A DNA stretch of 64,000 nucleotides from DATFVA01 sp963721075. Its GTDB lineage: Bacteria > Bacteroidota > Ignavibacteria > Ignavibacteriales > Ignavibacteriaceae. The notes beneath the pieces are model-generated. The model was not told the origin of the DNA. It saw nothing but the letters and a program-made list of their open reading frames with translations, and made no database searches. The position numbers were made by a program, and so were the translations under genes. The stretch is taken from contig CAVRHV010000020.1 of the NCBI GenBank assembly GCA_963721075.1, forward strand, positions 1 through 64,000. The letters are read 5' to 3'. This document shows, one piece after another, positions 32,665 through 41,344 of the stretch (position 1 is the first letter of the stretch; each line of letters starts with the position of its first letter).

Positions 32665-34779
32665 TTAAGGAAAGATTTTTTTTGATGCTTTATAATCGCT
32701 GATACGTTTTCTGAGTTCGTCGAGACTTTTCGGATCGCCAATAACAGTAAGGTTATCGCCGTCCATAAATTTTGTGTTTCCATCAGGAACGATAGTTTCT
32801 CCTTCTCTCCTGAGGAAAGCAACGAGGCAGCCTTTCGGGATATGAATATCCCGAAGGGCTTTGTCAATCATAAAAGAGGAAAGTGCATGACGATTGATAT
32901 GAACCAAAAGCAGTCTTTCATCATGCAGCAATGCTTCTTTAAGTTCCTGATCGTTGCGTGCTTTCTCCCATTCTTCCGCAAAATTATCATCGTCAACCCG
33001 GCCTGCAATCTGGGCAAGTATTCTCAGGTGCTGTGTAGGATCTTTTTCAGGACTAACAAGAAAGAACAATGCTTTAACCACAGCTTCATCATCCTGCTTA
33101 CCCGTTATTGGGTTATTGAACCTGATATGAACGCCATTTAACGCCCTGACAAGCACCATCTCCGCCTGATTAATATTTTCGAGTCTGAAATGAGGCAGAG
33201 CTATTCCATGCGTTACAGGTGTTAATCCGATTTTGGTTCCTTCATTAAATTTATTTGCAAGCAGCACTTCATCAACATAAACTGCCTGGGAGAATAAAAC
33301 CGCAGCTTTTTTTGCTACATCACTGAATTCTGATTTTTCCTTTAAGTCGAGTACGAAACTCCTTGTAACAATCTCATCGAAAGGATCGGTCACTCTTAAA
33401 CCTTTCTCCTTAAGTATCCCTCTTAATTCGCTGTCGAGTCCTGTGTACCTTGATCTTCCGAGTCTCTCGAAGATATGATAAACCGCTCCCTGACGCTGAA
33501 CTTTACCGTAAGCGAAATAACGATACCATAGTATGGCAAGCACTATCAATCCGGCTGAAAATGAAATCGCCAGCAATCCCATTTTGAAAATGAGAAAAAC
33601 AGCGGCGCCGATACCGACCAGCTGCATCCAGGGATAAAAAGGCGATTTAAATCCCGGATCGTAAGATTCGATCCTGCTCTCGCGCATTACAATTACGCCG
33701 AGACAAACAAATGCAAACATTAGAAGCTGAAATGCGCTTGCCAGCTTAGCGATCTTTGTAGGATCGAATGAAATAATTATTGCAACAATTATCGCTATGG
33801 TTAAAATGATTGATACATAAGGTATCCCATGGGGGGAAAGACGCTGAAAAACATGCGGCATAATATGATCACGGCTCATAGCAAACGGGTAGCGGGACGC
33901 ACTGAGTGTACCGGCATTTGCCACCGAAATGAATGCGATAATTGCACCTATAGAAATTATAACCACCCCTGTTTGTCCGAAAAACTTCCCTGCAGCCGAC
34001 GCCGCGGGGGTAAGATTACCCACAAGTTCATTGATCGGGATAACCCCCACCATTATAGCAGTGCCAAGACCATAAACCAGGACTGATGTACCGATCGAAA
34101 GGAAAATACCCAGGGGAAGGTTTCTTTCAGGATCTTTAACCTCTTCAGATAAACTGGCAACTTTGGTTATACCAACGTAACTGATATAAACCAGTCCTGT
34201 TGCAGAAAAAATTGCATCAAAGCCCGGACTGAGGAATCCTTTAAAGTGCGATACATTTATCTGCGGTGTTCCCCCGGCAAGGAAGAGAGCTAAGATGGCC
34301 AGCAGGATTACAACCAGGACCACCTGAAGTTTACCGCTTCCTTTGACGCTGAATAAGTTAAGTATTCCTATTAATACAGCCAGAGCTGCTGCTATCGGTA
34401 TGATGGAAACCGAGGGTATAAAAAGAGCGATGTATGCACCCATTCCGATCAACGCAAAGCATACTTTTAATATAAGAGCAAACCAGGTTCCGAGACCTCC
34501 GATTGTGCCGAACATCGGACCTAAAGTTCTGTCCAAAAAGAAATATACCCCTCCGGCTCTCGGCATAGCAGTAGCCAGTTCTACTACACTGAACATAGCA
34601 GGAATCAGCGGAACTATCGCCAGCAGGTAAGCTAAAACAATTGCGGGTCCCGCAACCGCGGCCGCAATTCCTGGCAGCAGAAAAAAACCGCTGCTTAATG
34701 TTGTACCTGTTGCAATGGCATAAACATCAAGCAGTCTTAGTTCTTTTTTAAGTTTCCGGTTTTTTATTGCTTCAAACAT
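32665..34779 (-). CDS. APC-family amino-acid permease fused to EIIA(Ntr)-like and TrkA-C-like domains
   Basis: This 704-residue protein has three parts. Residues ~15-425 form a 12-helix APC-superfamily permease, with TGTTLSSGFFLLPG in TM1 and AMPRAGGVYFFLDR after TM2. Residues ~465-610 resemble PTS EIIA type 2 (PtsN/FruA-like), with the phosphorylatable histidine His530 in GIALPH and the conserved second histidine His584. Residues ~620-690 resemble TrkA-C, a small regulatory ligand-binding domain (IPKGCLVAFLRREGETIVPDG then GDNLTVIGD). Known APC-EIIA fusions suggest transport regulated by phosphorylation or nucleotide binding. The amino acid transported is unknown. The gene is intact. Confidence 0.88.
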   Translation of the reverse strand: MFEAIKNRKLKKELRLLDVYAIATGTTLSSGFFLLPGIAAAVAGPAIVLAYLLAIVPLIPAMFSVVELATAMPRAGGVYFFLDRTLGPMFGTIGGLGTWFALILKVCFALIGMGAYIALFIPSVSIIPIAAALAVLIGILNLFSVKGSGKLQVVLVVILLAILALFLAGGTPQINVSHFKGFLSPGFDAIFSATGLVYISYVGITKVASLSEEVKDPERNLPLGIFLSIGTSVLVYGLGTAIMVGVIPINELVGNLTPAASAAGKFFGQTGVVIISIGAIIAFISVANAGTLSASRYPFAMSRDHIMPHVFQRLSPHGIPYVSIILTIAIIVAIIISFDPTKIAKLASAFQLLMFAFVCLGVIVMRESRIESYDPGFKSPFYPWMQLVGIGAAVFLIFKMGLLAISFSAGLIVLAILWYRYFAYGKVQRQGAVYHIFERLGRSRYTGLDSELRGILKEKGLRVTDPFDEIVTRSFVLDLKEKSEFSDVAKKAAVLFSQAVYVDEVLLANKFNEGTKIGLTPVTHGIALPHFRLENINQAEMVLVRALNGVHIRFNNPITGKQDDEAVVKALFFLVSPEKDPTQHLRILAQIAGRVDDDNFAEEWEKARNDQELKEALLHDERLLLVHINRHALSSFMIDKALRDIHIPKGCLVAFLRREGETIVPDGNTKFMDGDNLTVIGDPKSLDELRKRISDYKASKKIFP

Positions 34780-34834
34780 AGGAGAATTTAACTAAAAGGA
34801 TGAAGATGTTCCACTGTTAAGTAAACCGGTTAAA

Positions 34835-35308
34835 CTATCTCCAGTTGCCCAGCATCTTCCTTATCAGTGCTATCTGGGCAATATGATAAGAGTTATGCTG
34901 TGCTGCTATAAGCATTTCTCTTAGATAAGTATGCACTTTTGCATGAGGAATGCTGTCCGTAATTTCAGATCCCTTTTCTTTTATGATTTTTATCAATTCA
35001 TCTCTATCGGAAATACACTGCTCAACGGATTTATTCCATTGCTCATCTGAAACTTTATTTGTATCAGACGGCCAGTATTCGTCGGGCCAGGAAGGAGACT
35101 TCCAGTTGGGATCTATCATATATTGCAAAATATCTTCCTGGGTAATTCTTATATGTTCTAGTTCATCCCACACGGAATGCAATCCTTCCCCGGGCTTTTT
35201 TGCACGGTTCCCGGGGTTTAAACCTTCCAGCGAATGCTCGAGGGATACATGCGCCTGTTCCTTGCTCAATAAACTTATTAGTTCACCGGTTAACACCTTC
35301 TCATCCAT
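34835..35308 (-). CDS. DinB-family protein
   Basis: This 157-residue four-helix-bundle protein belongs to the DinB/YfiT superfamily. The metal-binding histidines expected in this fold fit SVWDELEHIRITQ near residue 50 and AAQHNSYHIAQIALIRK near residue 135. Members are metal-dependent thiol transferases or stress proteins; this one cannot be assigned further. It is short of partners: 55 bp from the permease on one side and 78 bp from the ferredoxin on the other, all on the same strand. Confidence 0.8.
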   Translation of the reverse strand: MDEKVLTGELISLLSKEQAHVSLEHSLEGLNPGNRAKKPGEGLHSVWDELEHIRITQEDILQYMIDPNWKSPSWPDEYWPSDTNKVSDEQWNKSVEQCISDRDELIKIIKEKGSEITDSIPHAKVHTYLREMLIAAQHNSYHIAQIALIRKMLGNWR

Positions 35309-35386
35309 TCTAAACCTCCATTCATTTACGGTTCAAAATACAATTATTTACTGTGTTAGATGTGTGCAATACCGCAAGACATCTGT

Positions 35387-35620
35387 TTAAGGTGCTAACT
35401 GGTTCCCCCCGGCATCGATCGCAGTTAATGCATTAACAGGACAGACAGAACAGGCTTCCACCAGGGTTCTCTGATCCGGTTCCTTTAAATCCTCTCTGAA
35501 GGTTACAATTTTCTGATTGTCGAGTTCAAAAACTTCTCCTGCTACCCTGATGCAGTTTGCAGTACCAATACACATGTCTTTATCAATAATTATTTTTAAT
35601 CCGCTTATGGTTTTTTCCAT
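35387..35620 (-). CDS. Small ferredoxin, single Fe-S cluster type
   Basis: The start is placed at 35620 (MEKTISGLK) because of an upstream GGAG ribosome-binding site. The 77-residue protein has the pattern of cytoplasmic single-cluster ferredoxins: DMCIGTANCIRVAGEVFELD, then ACSVCPVNALTAID. The first motif has Cys-x5-Cys with no cysteine in between, as in 3Fe-4S or adjustable-cluster ferredoxins, and the second has CSVCP. It could serve an electron-transfer partner, such as a cytochrome P450 or other oxidoreductase, that is not in the window. Confidence 0.82.
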   Translation of the reverse strand: MEKTISGLKIIIDKDMCIGTANCIRVAGEVFELDNQKIVTFREDLKEPDQRTLVEACSVCPVNALTAIDAGGNQLAP

Positions 35621-35689
35621 AAAGAGTTCTCTCCTTAAAAAGATTTGTTGTATTGGCAGGAATATAGTGTTTGCCGGCAAAAAAAGAAA

Positions 35690-36634
35690 TCAGATGAGAT
35701 TATATTCCTTAAGTATAAAAAGACCTATAGTAATCGTTATAAGAGAAACCAGGGTAGTCATAAGAAGTATATTGGCTGCCAGTTTACTGTTTGATCCCAT
35801 TGCTTCAGCCATAATAAAACTGGCAATAGCGGTAGGACATGCAAAAAGTATAAATAAAATACCGAGATCGTATCCCCGGAATCCGAACAAGAATGCCCCG
35901 TAGGTCATAAGCGACGGGAAAATTACCAGTTTCAGTAAGGTAGAAAAAACGGAAAGAGAGAAACCCTTTTTTATTTCTGTGAAATTCATAAAACCCCCTA
36001 TCCCGAGGAGTGCAAGAGGAAGCGCCAGGGCAGCTAAATAATTTATGGTTCTGTTAACAATAAACGGAAGTTCAATTTTGAAGATTGAAAAAGGCAGTGA
36101 AATAACGACTGCAAGAACGAGAGGGTTTCTGAGAATCTCAATTATTGTATAGCTAACGTTCATCTGACGTTCTTTTCTCAATGGTACCGTTAATGCGATA
36201 ACAGAAAGAGTATTATAGATCGGGATTGTAAAAGCCAGGAGAAGTGATGCTTTCCCGAGATTGTCTATACCATAAACGTTCGCAATCAACGCGAGTCCCA
36301 CAACAGCAAAATTGCCTCTGAAACTACCCTGGATAAAAACAGTTCTGTCAGTAGCAGTTTTTACGGCGGGAATAGAAATTATCCACACAATAAAAAACGT
36401 TACAAATGTACCTGCATATGCAAATGCAATAAGCTCAAGGTTTAAGATCCTGCTAAGGTCTGTTTTTGAGATTTCTGTGAATATAAGTGCGGGAAGAGAA
36501 ACTGAAAAAACTATACGTGATGAGAGCTTGACAAAGTTGTCATTTATCATCCCCAGCTTCTTAAGAAAATACCCGAGAGCAACTATTAAAAAAACAGGTG
36601 CGACTAAACCTGCAACTACAATTAAATTCTGCAC
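35690..36634 (-). CDS. AEC-family transporter (auxin efflux carrier-like)
   Basis: This 314-residue inner-membrane protein has about ten transmembrane helices in two related halves. The N-terminus VVAGLVAPVFLIVALGYFLKKLGMI is the family hallmark, and RGNFAVVGLALIANVYG matches the conserved middle region. Bacterial AEC members move organic acids or related anions; the substrate is not known. It lies 69 bp upstream of the ferredoxin gene on the same strand. A perfect 8+1+8 palindrome sits about 46 bp upstream of the start. Confidence 0.82.
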   Translation of the reverse strand: MQNLIVVAGLVAPVFLIVALGYFLKKLGMINDNFVKLSSRIVFSVSLPALIFTEISKTDLSRILNLELIAFAYAGTFVTFFIVWIISIPAVKTATDRTVFIQGSFRGNFAVVGLALIANVYGIDNLGKASLLLAFTIPIYNTLSVIALTVPLRKERQMNVSYTIIEILRNPLVLAVVISLPFSIFKIELPFIVNRTINYLAALALPLALLGIGGFMNFTEIKKGFSLSVFSTLLKLVIFPSLMTYGAFLFGFRGYDLGILFILFACPTAIASFIMAEAMGSNSKLAANILLMTTLVSLITITIGLFILKEYNLI

Positions 36635-37053
36635 TTAATACCAGATTGTGTTTTGGGATGTACGATTTTTTTTCTTAACGATGAAAATTTTTCATCCTTT
36701 TTGTATTAGTATAAAATATTTCCTGCCTAAAATGACGGTCGGACCTGACTACTTTATGAATTATCATCATATATCCTGAACAATTTTATTACTTAAACAT
36801 CTCACCCTGAGACAACATTGCGTCAGAACAAATCATATTATCTGTTATTGTGACATTCAACATTATTCTTGCTAAAAAATTTATAATTACACACTTAAAA
36901 AAAGTTCTGGTATACTTTCTGCTTTATCTATGTGATTCAATCAGTTTTATAAAAGCCTTGCAAAATATCGTGAGCGGGAACATTAACCCAGCACAATATT
37001 ATTTTTAAAATAATTACCCATTAAAATACATCAATAAAATGAATGGTGCGATA
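36635..37053. other. Intergenic region between divergent genes
   Basis: This AT-rich stretch of about 420 bp holds the promoters of the AEC transporter (minus) and of the DUF4382 lipoprotein (plus), and one palindrome at 36680-36696. No further gene is seen. Confidence 0.5.
36680..36696. promoter_or_regulatory. Palindrome upstream of the AEC transporter gene
   Basis: GATGAAAATTTTTCATC is an 8-bp perfect inverted repeat around one base, 46 bp upstream of the AEC start codon. It could be an operator; it may also be a weak terminator of nothing obvious. No regulator gene is adjacent. Confidence 0.25.
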
Positions 37054-37839
37054 ATGAAAAAACTAATCTATATAATTCCTGTACTTCTTCTATTTTTATA
37101 TGCAGGATGTTCAGAAGATAATTCAACTAATCCTCCGACCGGGCAGGGCCAGCTTAAAATATCGATGGTAGATTCACCAGCTCTGTATGATGAAGTTAAT
37201 ATAGTTGTAAGCCGTGTGGAGGTTCATATGGCCGACAGTTCCGAAGGAAACTGGATGGTTGTAAATCCCGTTCCCCATACGTATGATCTTCTTCAACTGG
37301 CAAATGGTGCAAGTGTAGTACTGGGAGATACTTTTCTTACCGCAGGTCATTATACCCAGATACGACTGATACTAGGTGATGGAAGTAATGTTGTGGTAAA
37401 TGGTATATCATACCCGCTGACCATTCCCAGCGGAATGCAGACAGGCGTAAAGCTTAATCACGAATTCGACATTGAACCCGGAAATCTTTATGAACTGATG
37501 CTCGATTTCAATGCCGATGCTTCTATACATGTAACCGGCAACGGCCAGTATATGATGAGTCCTGTGATAAGAGTAATGCCTGTAGTTACATCGGGCAGGG
37601 TTTCAGGTCAGGTTATTCCTACAGATGCTGATGCAACGGTATGGACACTGGCCGGAGCTGACACGGTAACAACATTTCCGGATTCTGAAGGATTCTTCAG
37701 CCTGATGGCACTGCCAGAAGGAACTTATGATGTGCATGTAGACCCAAATAACATTGCTTATAATGATACTGTAGTAACTAATGTTGATGTCACTGCAGGT
37801 AATAATACAGATATAGGTGTGATTGATCTTAACCCGTAA
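37054..37839 (+). CDS. DUF4382 lipoprotein with C-terminal carboxypeptidase-regulatory-like domain
   Basis: The start is placed at 37054 (MKKLIYII), five codons inside the longest frame, giving a lipoprotein signal with lipobox LYAGC. Residues ~30-180 match DUF4382 (GQLKISMVDSPALYDEVNIVVSRVEVHM; YDLLQLANGASVVLGDTFLTAG), a beta domain common on Bacteroidota and archaeal surfaces. The rest resembles a carboxypeptidase-regulatory-like sandwich (GRVSGQVIPTDADATVWT; GFFSLMALPEGTYDVHV). The function is unknown; a surface adhesion or nutrient-binding role is only a guess. The gene ends at a strong terminator. Confidence 0.82.
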   Translation: MKKLIYIIPVLLLFLYAGCSEDNSTNPPTGQGQLKISMVDSPALYDEVNIVVSRVEVHMADSSEGNWMVVNPVPHTYDLLQLANGASVVLGDTFLTAGHYTQIRLILGDGSNVVVNGISYPLTIPSGMQTGVKLNHEFDIEPGNLYELMLDFNADASIHVTGNGQYMMSPVIRVMPVVTSGRVSGQVIPTDADATVWTLAGADTVTTFPDSEGFFSLMALPEGTYDVHVDPNNIAYNDTVVTNVDVTAGNNTDIGVIDLNP

Positions 37840-37859
37840 GTTGATCGCATGTAAAAAAT

Positions 37860-37896
37860 TAACCCCGGGAGTATTAACTTCCGGGGTTTTTTATTT
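37860..37896. terminator. Bidirectional terminator between convergent genes
   Basis: An 8-bp stem AACCCCGG / CCGGGGTT (37861-37868 with 37881-37888) is followed by TTTTTTATTT on the plus strand; it can also act on the minus strand for the gene ending at 37898. Confidence 0.8.
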
Positions 37897-37897
37897 G

Positions 37898-39133
37898 TTA
37901 AAAAAGACTATCGAGATTAGTGAGATATAAGGCAAGTCCGCTCATTTTTGTTTCAAACTCGTGTCCTGCGAATAATGTAGTATTGTAATAGACTATATCA
38001 ATATGATCTCTGAGGAAATCTATCAGAGGATCTTTTGCCCACAGAGCATACAGCTTAAATAACCCTTTTGCTCTGAGTTCATATCCATTTGTTTTGGGAA
38101 CATAAGCAAATCCCCGTCCGGAATAATGACCGATACTAAGAGAGAGCGTTTCAAACAAATCAATTTTAAATCCTGTGTGGGAAACAATTTTCTCATCACC
38201 TTCTATATTAATTATGTTCTTCCAAAATCGGAGATCGCTTAGCGTTGACTGATACGATGACTGTCCTGTTGAATCTTTTGTAATCAGTATATCATCTGCT
38301 TCAGCGGTGAAGGAGAGAGTAAGTGTATTTATTCTGAAATCACCTGAGACGAGATCAATACCGGTATTGATTCCGTACCCCAGTCTGTCTATTCTCGGAA
38401 GAGGATCAGCCTGTGCCGGATCTATATAATATATTTTATCACCTATATTTGATTTGGAATACCCCACGGAAAAGTTAAAGAACGGTGTAAGTTTATCATT
38501 GGTTTCAAAACCGATATATAAGTCAGGGTCTATCAGCTTCATTACCGGCACACTAATAAGCAGACCGAAATCCGTAACGGTTCTTTTTGCTTCAGCAGTA
38601 GAAGACTCTTCTCCGTTAAGATAATAGCCAAGGTTTGAAGTAATATTTTTTACTGTGAAACCGGCATTAAACTGAACGCAGTAATCAATACCAATCCCAA
38701 GCGACCAGGCATTATAATAATCCTTTGTATCAAACCGTGGGTAATAATATTCTCCATAATTTAATTCATTTCTTGAATATCCAAATCCTACGCTTAAGGG
38801 AAAATCGATAAGATCTTTAAGGTTATATCCCGCATTAAAAGCCATACCTTTTAATTCGAGATCAGCATTGAAGGCCGGGATCCAGTCAATTTTAGACGGA
38901 TAAAATATAAAAGAAAGATTAGTATGCCGGCTGGTATAGCCAAGCTGAGCGGGATTCCATATAAATCCGAAAGGATCGTTTGTAGGAAGTGCTGTTCCTG
39001 TTTGTCCCATTGCCGCCAATGAAGGTGAAGGCTGAAGCAGTAGAAAAGGTACTGCGGCTTCACCCTGTGCAAAATTGTTTTTACCAATTGAAATTACGAA
39101 CAGAAGTGTGAGAAAGAGGGCCGAAAGTTTCAT
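37898..39133 (-). CDS. PorV/PorQ-like outer-membrane barrel protein
   Basis: The start is placed at 39133, where a GAGGAA ribosome-binding site precedes a signal peptide (KLSALFLTLLFVISIG...FAQG). The mature ~390 residues open with AAVPFLLLQPSPSLAAMGQTGTA, the hallmark of PorV/PorQ-type FadL-fold barrels found with type IX secretion, then run through many amphipathic strands to a C-terminal Phe. In characterised systems PorV carries T9SS cargo to the surface attachment complex. This one might serve that role or be an unassigned paralogue. It is downstream of the T9SS cargo gene at 39678-41413 on the same strand, separated by ~540 bp. Confidence 0.78.
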   Translation of the reverse strand: MKLSALFLTLLFVISIGKNNFAQGEAAVPFLLLQPSPSLAAMGQTGTALPTNDPFGFIWNPAQLGYTSRHTNLSFIFYPSKIDWIPAFNADLELKGMAFNAGYNLKDLIDFPLSVGFGYSRNELNYGEYYYPRFDTKDYYNAWSLGIGIDYCVQFNAGFTVKNITSNLGYYLNGEESSTAEAKRTVTDFGLLISVPVMKLIDPDLYIGFETNDKLTPFFNFSVGYSKSNIGDKIYYIDPAQADPLPRIDRLGYGINTGIDLVSGDFRINTLTLSFTAEADDILITKDSTGQSSYQSTLSDLRFWKNIINIEGDEKIVSHTGFKIDLFETLSLSIGHYSGRGFAYVPKTNGYELRAKGLFKLYALWAKDPLIDFLRDHIDIVYYNTTLFAGHEFETKMSGLALYLTNLDSLF

Positions 39134-39453
39134 AAATAATTCCTCCCATAGAATTGATACTCCTGAATTACGCCGCAAACTTATAACGACGTAGTGAGAA
39201 CTTACTATGATTCAATTCTTCAATCAATCCTGTAATTTTCCGCCTTCTCTTAACTCTGCATTGTAAATGCTATAGCCGGCTGTCTATAAAATATTATCCA
39301 TTTTTATTCTGACTTTTTATGTGTAGAAGGTTCGTGTAAACTGGGGTGAGAGTTAGTCGTTATAAATTTGGTTGATGAAGTAAATTTTGATTCGGAGCAG
39401 TGCAGCTGAATAATCCGGGTGAGAAATAAGCCGCCTGATTCCAGAATGGAGCA

Positions 39454-39487
39454 CTGCCATTTTGTCATACTGTTGAATAATTAAACA
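39454..39487. repeat. Direct repeat, copy 1
   Basis: CTGCCATTTTGTCATACTG and on through TTGAATAATTAAAC; it matches 39593-39627 with one single-base gap and one further difference. The first part is an imperfect inverted repeat (CTGNCA / TGNCAT) of the kind seen in operators. Confidence 0.6.
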
Positions 39488-39592
39488 GCGGAATATTGCT
39501 TATTTTAGCTGTTTTCGCATTGTCTCATTTTGAGTCCACCTCCGAGACAAATACGGTACTCCCCCGGTATAAAAACCTCATAAAAAGTGTGT

Positions 39593-39627
39593 CTGCCATT
39601 TTGTCATACTTGTTGAATATTTAAACA
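39593..39627. repeat. Direct repeat, copy 2
   Basis: Second copy of the element at 39454-39487, directly before the terminator hairpin of the T9SS gene. The spacing between copies is 139 bp. Confidence 0.6.
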
Positions 39628-39660
39628 AAAAAAGGACCGTATAGAACGGTCCTTTTTGAG
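39627..39660 (-). terminator. Terminator of the T9SS cargo gene
   Basis: AAAAGGACCGT pairs with ACGGTCCTTTT around the loop ATAGA (39641-39645); the minus strand then has a run of T. It lies 18 bp past the stop codon at 39678. Confidence 0.85.
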
Positions 39661-39677
39661 GTCAGATTATCAGTATT

Positions 39678-40403
39678 TTACTTAGCGAGCATCATCTTTT
39701 TAACTTCTTTATAGGCATCAGTCCGGAGTTCATAGAAATAAACTCCTGATGAAAAATCAGCCGCATCAAATGTAACTGAATAATTACCGCTATTCATAAC
39801 ATTGTTTACTAAAGTTGCGACTTCCTGACCTATAACATTATACACCTTTAACTGTACCAGCTGCTGCTCCGGAACACTGAAGTTTATAACTGTACTGGGG
39901 TTAAACGGATTGGGATAGTTCTGCTGCAATCCATATTTAACCGGAGTTAAAGCTTCATCTTCTTTATTTGATGTAACTGCACTAAGCGGTACTACAGTGC
40001 CATCACCGAGAGCTGCAAATAATCCGAATGCTTCACCATTCTGATTTGAAGAAGGATCAAGAAAACCTGATGCAAATACTACTGCACTGCCCCCTTCAAG
40101 TCCTGACAAATCAGCGTTAAATGAGGCCACGATTGTATTGTTATCGTCTCCCGGAGTTATATCAAGTATATAGCTTCCTGCAGGTACATTTATATAATCT
40201 GTAATGTCACCATATGCAGCATTATCAACAAGTGTTGCTACATTACGCGCTATTACATCGACAGCAGGGGCATCTGTAGAACCGTGTACCACAAAGAAGT
40301 CTACTCCGCTGCCGTTCGCACTCTCACGTGCCATCGGTTTAACAAACAAGTGTAAATGCTGTGCTTCTTCCGTCAGGATTCGGTGCATAAGATCCCGGAT
40401 CAA
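39678..40403 (-). CDS. DUF4397 T9SS cargo protein, C-terminal fragment with sorting domain
   Basis: This is the third piece of the gene described at 40910-41413. It holds the last DUF4397-like domain (FFVVHGSTDAPAVDVIARNV and following) and the type IX secretion type A sorting domain: the YGLQQNYPNPFNPSTVINFS opening and the final GVYFYELRTDAYKEVKKMML. The latter is recognised and cleaved by the T9SS attachment machinery. The true coding part starts at about 40350, where this copy has one extra base (G) relative to its sister copy at 41035. Confidence 0.8.
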   Translation of the reverse strand: MIRDLMHRILTEEAQHLHLFVKPMARESANGSGVDFFVVHGSTDAPAVDVIARNVATLVDNAAYGDITDYINVPAGSYILDITPGDDNNTIVASFNADLSGLEGGSAVVFASGFLDPSSNQNGEAFGLFAALGDGTVVPLSAVTSNKEDEALTPVKYGLQQNYPNPFNPSTVINFSVPEQQLVQLKVYNVIGQEVATLVNNVMNSGNYSVTFDAADFSSGVYFYELRTDAYKEVKKMMLAK

Positions 40404-41344
40404 GGACTCCGTTTGCCATTACTACATATGTTTCTCCGTTTTCAAGTGTAGCCTGGAAGTTTGCCAGTGTATCGTCTACCGATGTACTGTTCCCGGGTGC
40501 TACTCCTATATTAAGAGTCACTCCTGCCGGTGCATCTATAAACGGTGTCGCCGCTCTGAATCCGAAATCATCAAGCAATAATGTTCCATTAAGATATATA
40601 TCAACCGGATCTGCTGCCACTTCTGCGGCATTATGGATAACCTGTAACCTGGCTGTCTGTACCGCATTGAATTGAACTACAGTTCCGTCACTAAGAGCTG
40701 CAAATAATCCGAATGCTTCACCATTCTGATTTGAAGAAGGATCAAGAAAACCTGAGGCAAATACTACCGCACTGCCGCCTTCAAGTCCCGAAAGATTTAC
40801 ATCAAACGAGGCAACTATAGTACTATTATCATCTCCCGGAGTTATATCAATAGTATAATCTGCGGCTGGCACATTTATATAATCGGTGATATCGCCATAT
40901 GCAGCATTATCAACAAGTGTTGCTACATTGCGCGCTATTATATCGACAGTCAGGGGCATCAGTAGAACCGTGAACTACAAAGAAGTCTACTCCGCTGCCG
41001 TTCGCACTCTCACGTGCCATCGGTTTAACAAACAATGTAAATGCTGTGCTTCTGCCGTCAGGATTCGGTGCATAAGATCCCGGATCGAGGACTCCGTTTG
41101 CCATTACTACATATGTTTCTCCGTTTTCAAGTGTAGCCTGGAAGTTTGCCAGTGTATCGTCTACCGATGTACTGTTCCCGGGTGCTACTCCTATATTAAG
41201 AGTCACTCCTGCCGGTGCATCTATAAACGGTGTTGCCGCTCTGAATCCGAAATCATCAAGCAATAATGTTCCATTAAGATATATATCAACCGGATCTGCT
41301 GCCACATCTGCGGCATTATGGATAACCTGCAGCCTGGCTGTCTG
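39991..41344 (-). repeat. Tandem intragenic duplication, two ~684-bp units
   Basis: Bases ~39991-40659 and ~40676-41344 are near-identical direct copies, offset by 685 bp (684 plus one inserted base in each interval), that is 228 codons. Stretches of over 100 bp are identical. The unit encodes two DUF4397-like domains. Each copy carries one single-base insertion absent from the other: an extra T near 40950 and an extra G near 40350 (plus-strand coordinates). Confidence 0.85.
40339..40959 (-). CDS. DUF4397 T9SS cargo protein, middle fragment
   Basis: This is the second piece of the gene described at 40910-41413. It contains the end of duplication unit 1 (VDIIARNVATLVDNAAYGD and the GLEGGSAVVFASGFLDP segment) and the start of unit 2 (QTARLQVIHNAAEVAADP). 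It leaves frame at 40350 because of an extra G; the sister copy lacks that G and stays in frame. Confidence 0.78.
   Translation of the reverse strand: MPLTVDIIARNVATLVDNAAYGDITDYINVPAADYTIDITPGDDNSTIVASFDVNLSGLEGGSAVVFASGFLDPSSNQNGEAFGLFAALSDGTVVQFNAVQTARLQVIHNAAEVAADPVDIYLNGTLLLDDFGFRAATPFIDAPAGVTLNIGVAPGNSTSVDDTLANFQATLENGETYVVMANGVLDPGSYAPNPDGRSTAFTLVC

Larger units (their letters stand above)
39134..39677. other. Intergenic region with direct repeats and a terminator
   Basis: This 544-bp stretch holds the terminator of the T9SS cargo gene (39627-39660), two copies of a 34-bp direct repeat (39454-39487 and 39593-39627) and the promoter region of the PorV/PorQ-like gene. No gene is seen in it. 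Confidence 0.5.

Noticed and set aside
40204..41266. Two similar cysteine-rich open frames on the plus strand opposite the DUF4397 repeats
   Set aside because: They are antisense shadows of the duplicated unit; their similarity only reflects that duplication.
39991..41344. Large direct repeats that could be taken for a CRISPR array or a duplicated operon
   Set aside because: There are only two long units without spacers, and they are in frame with each other inside one protein-coding gene.
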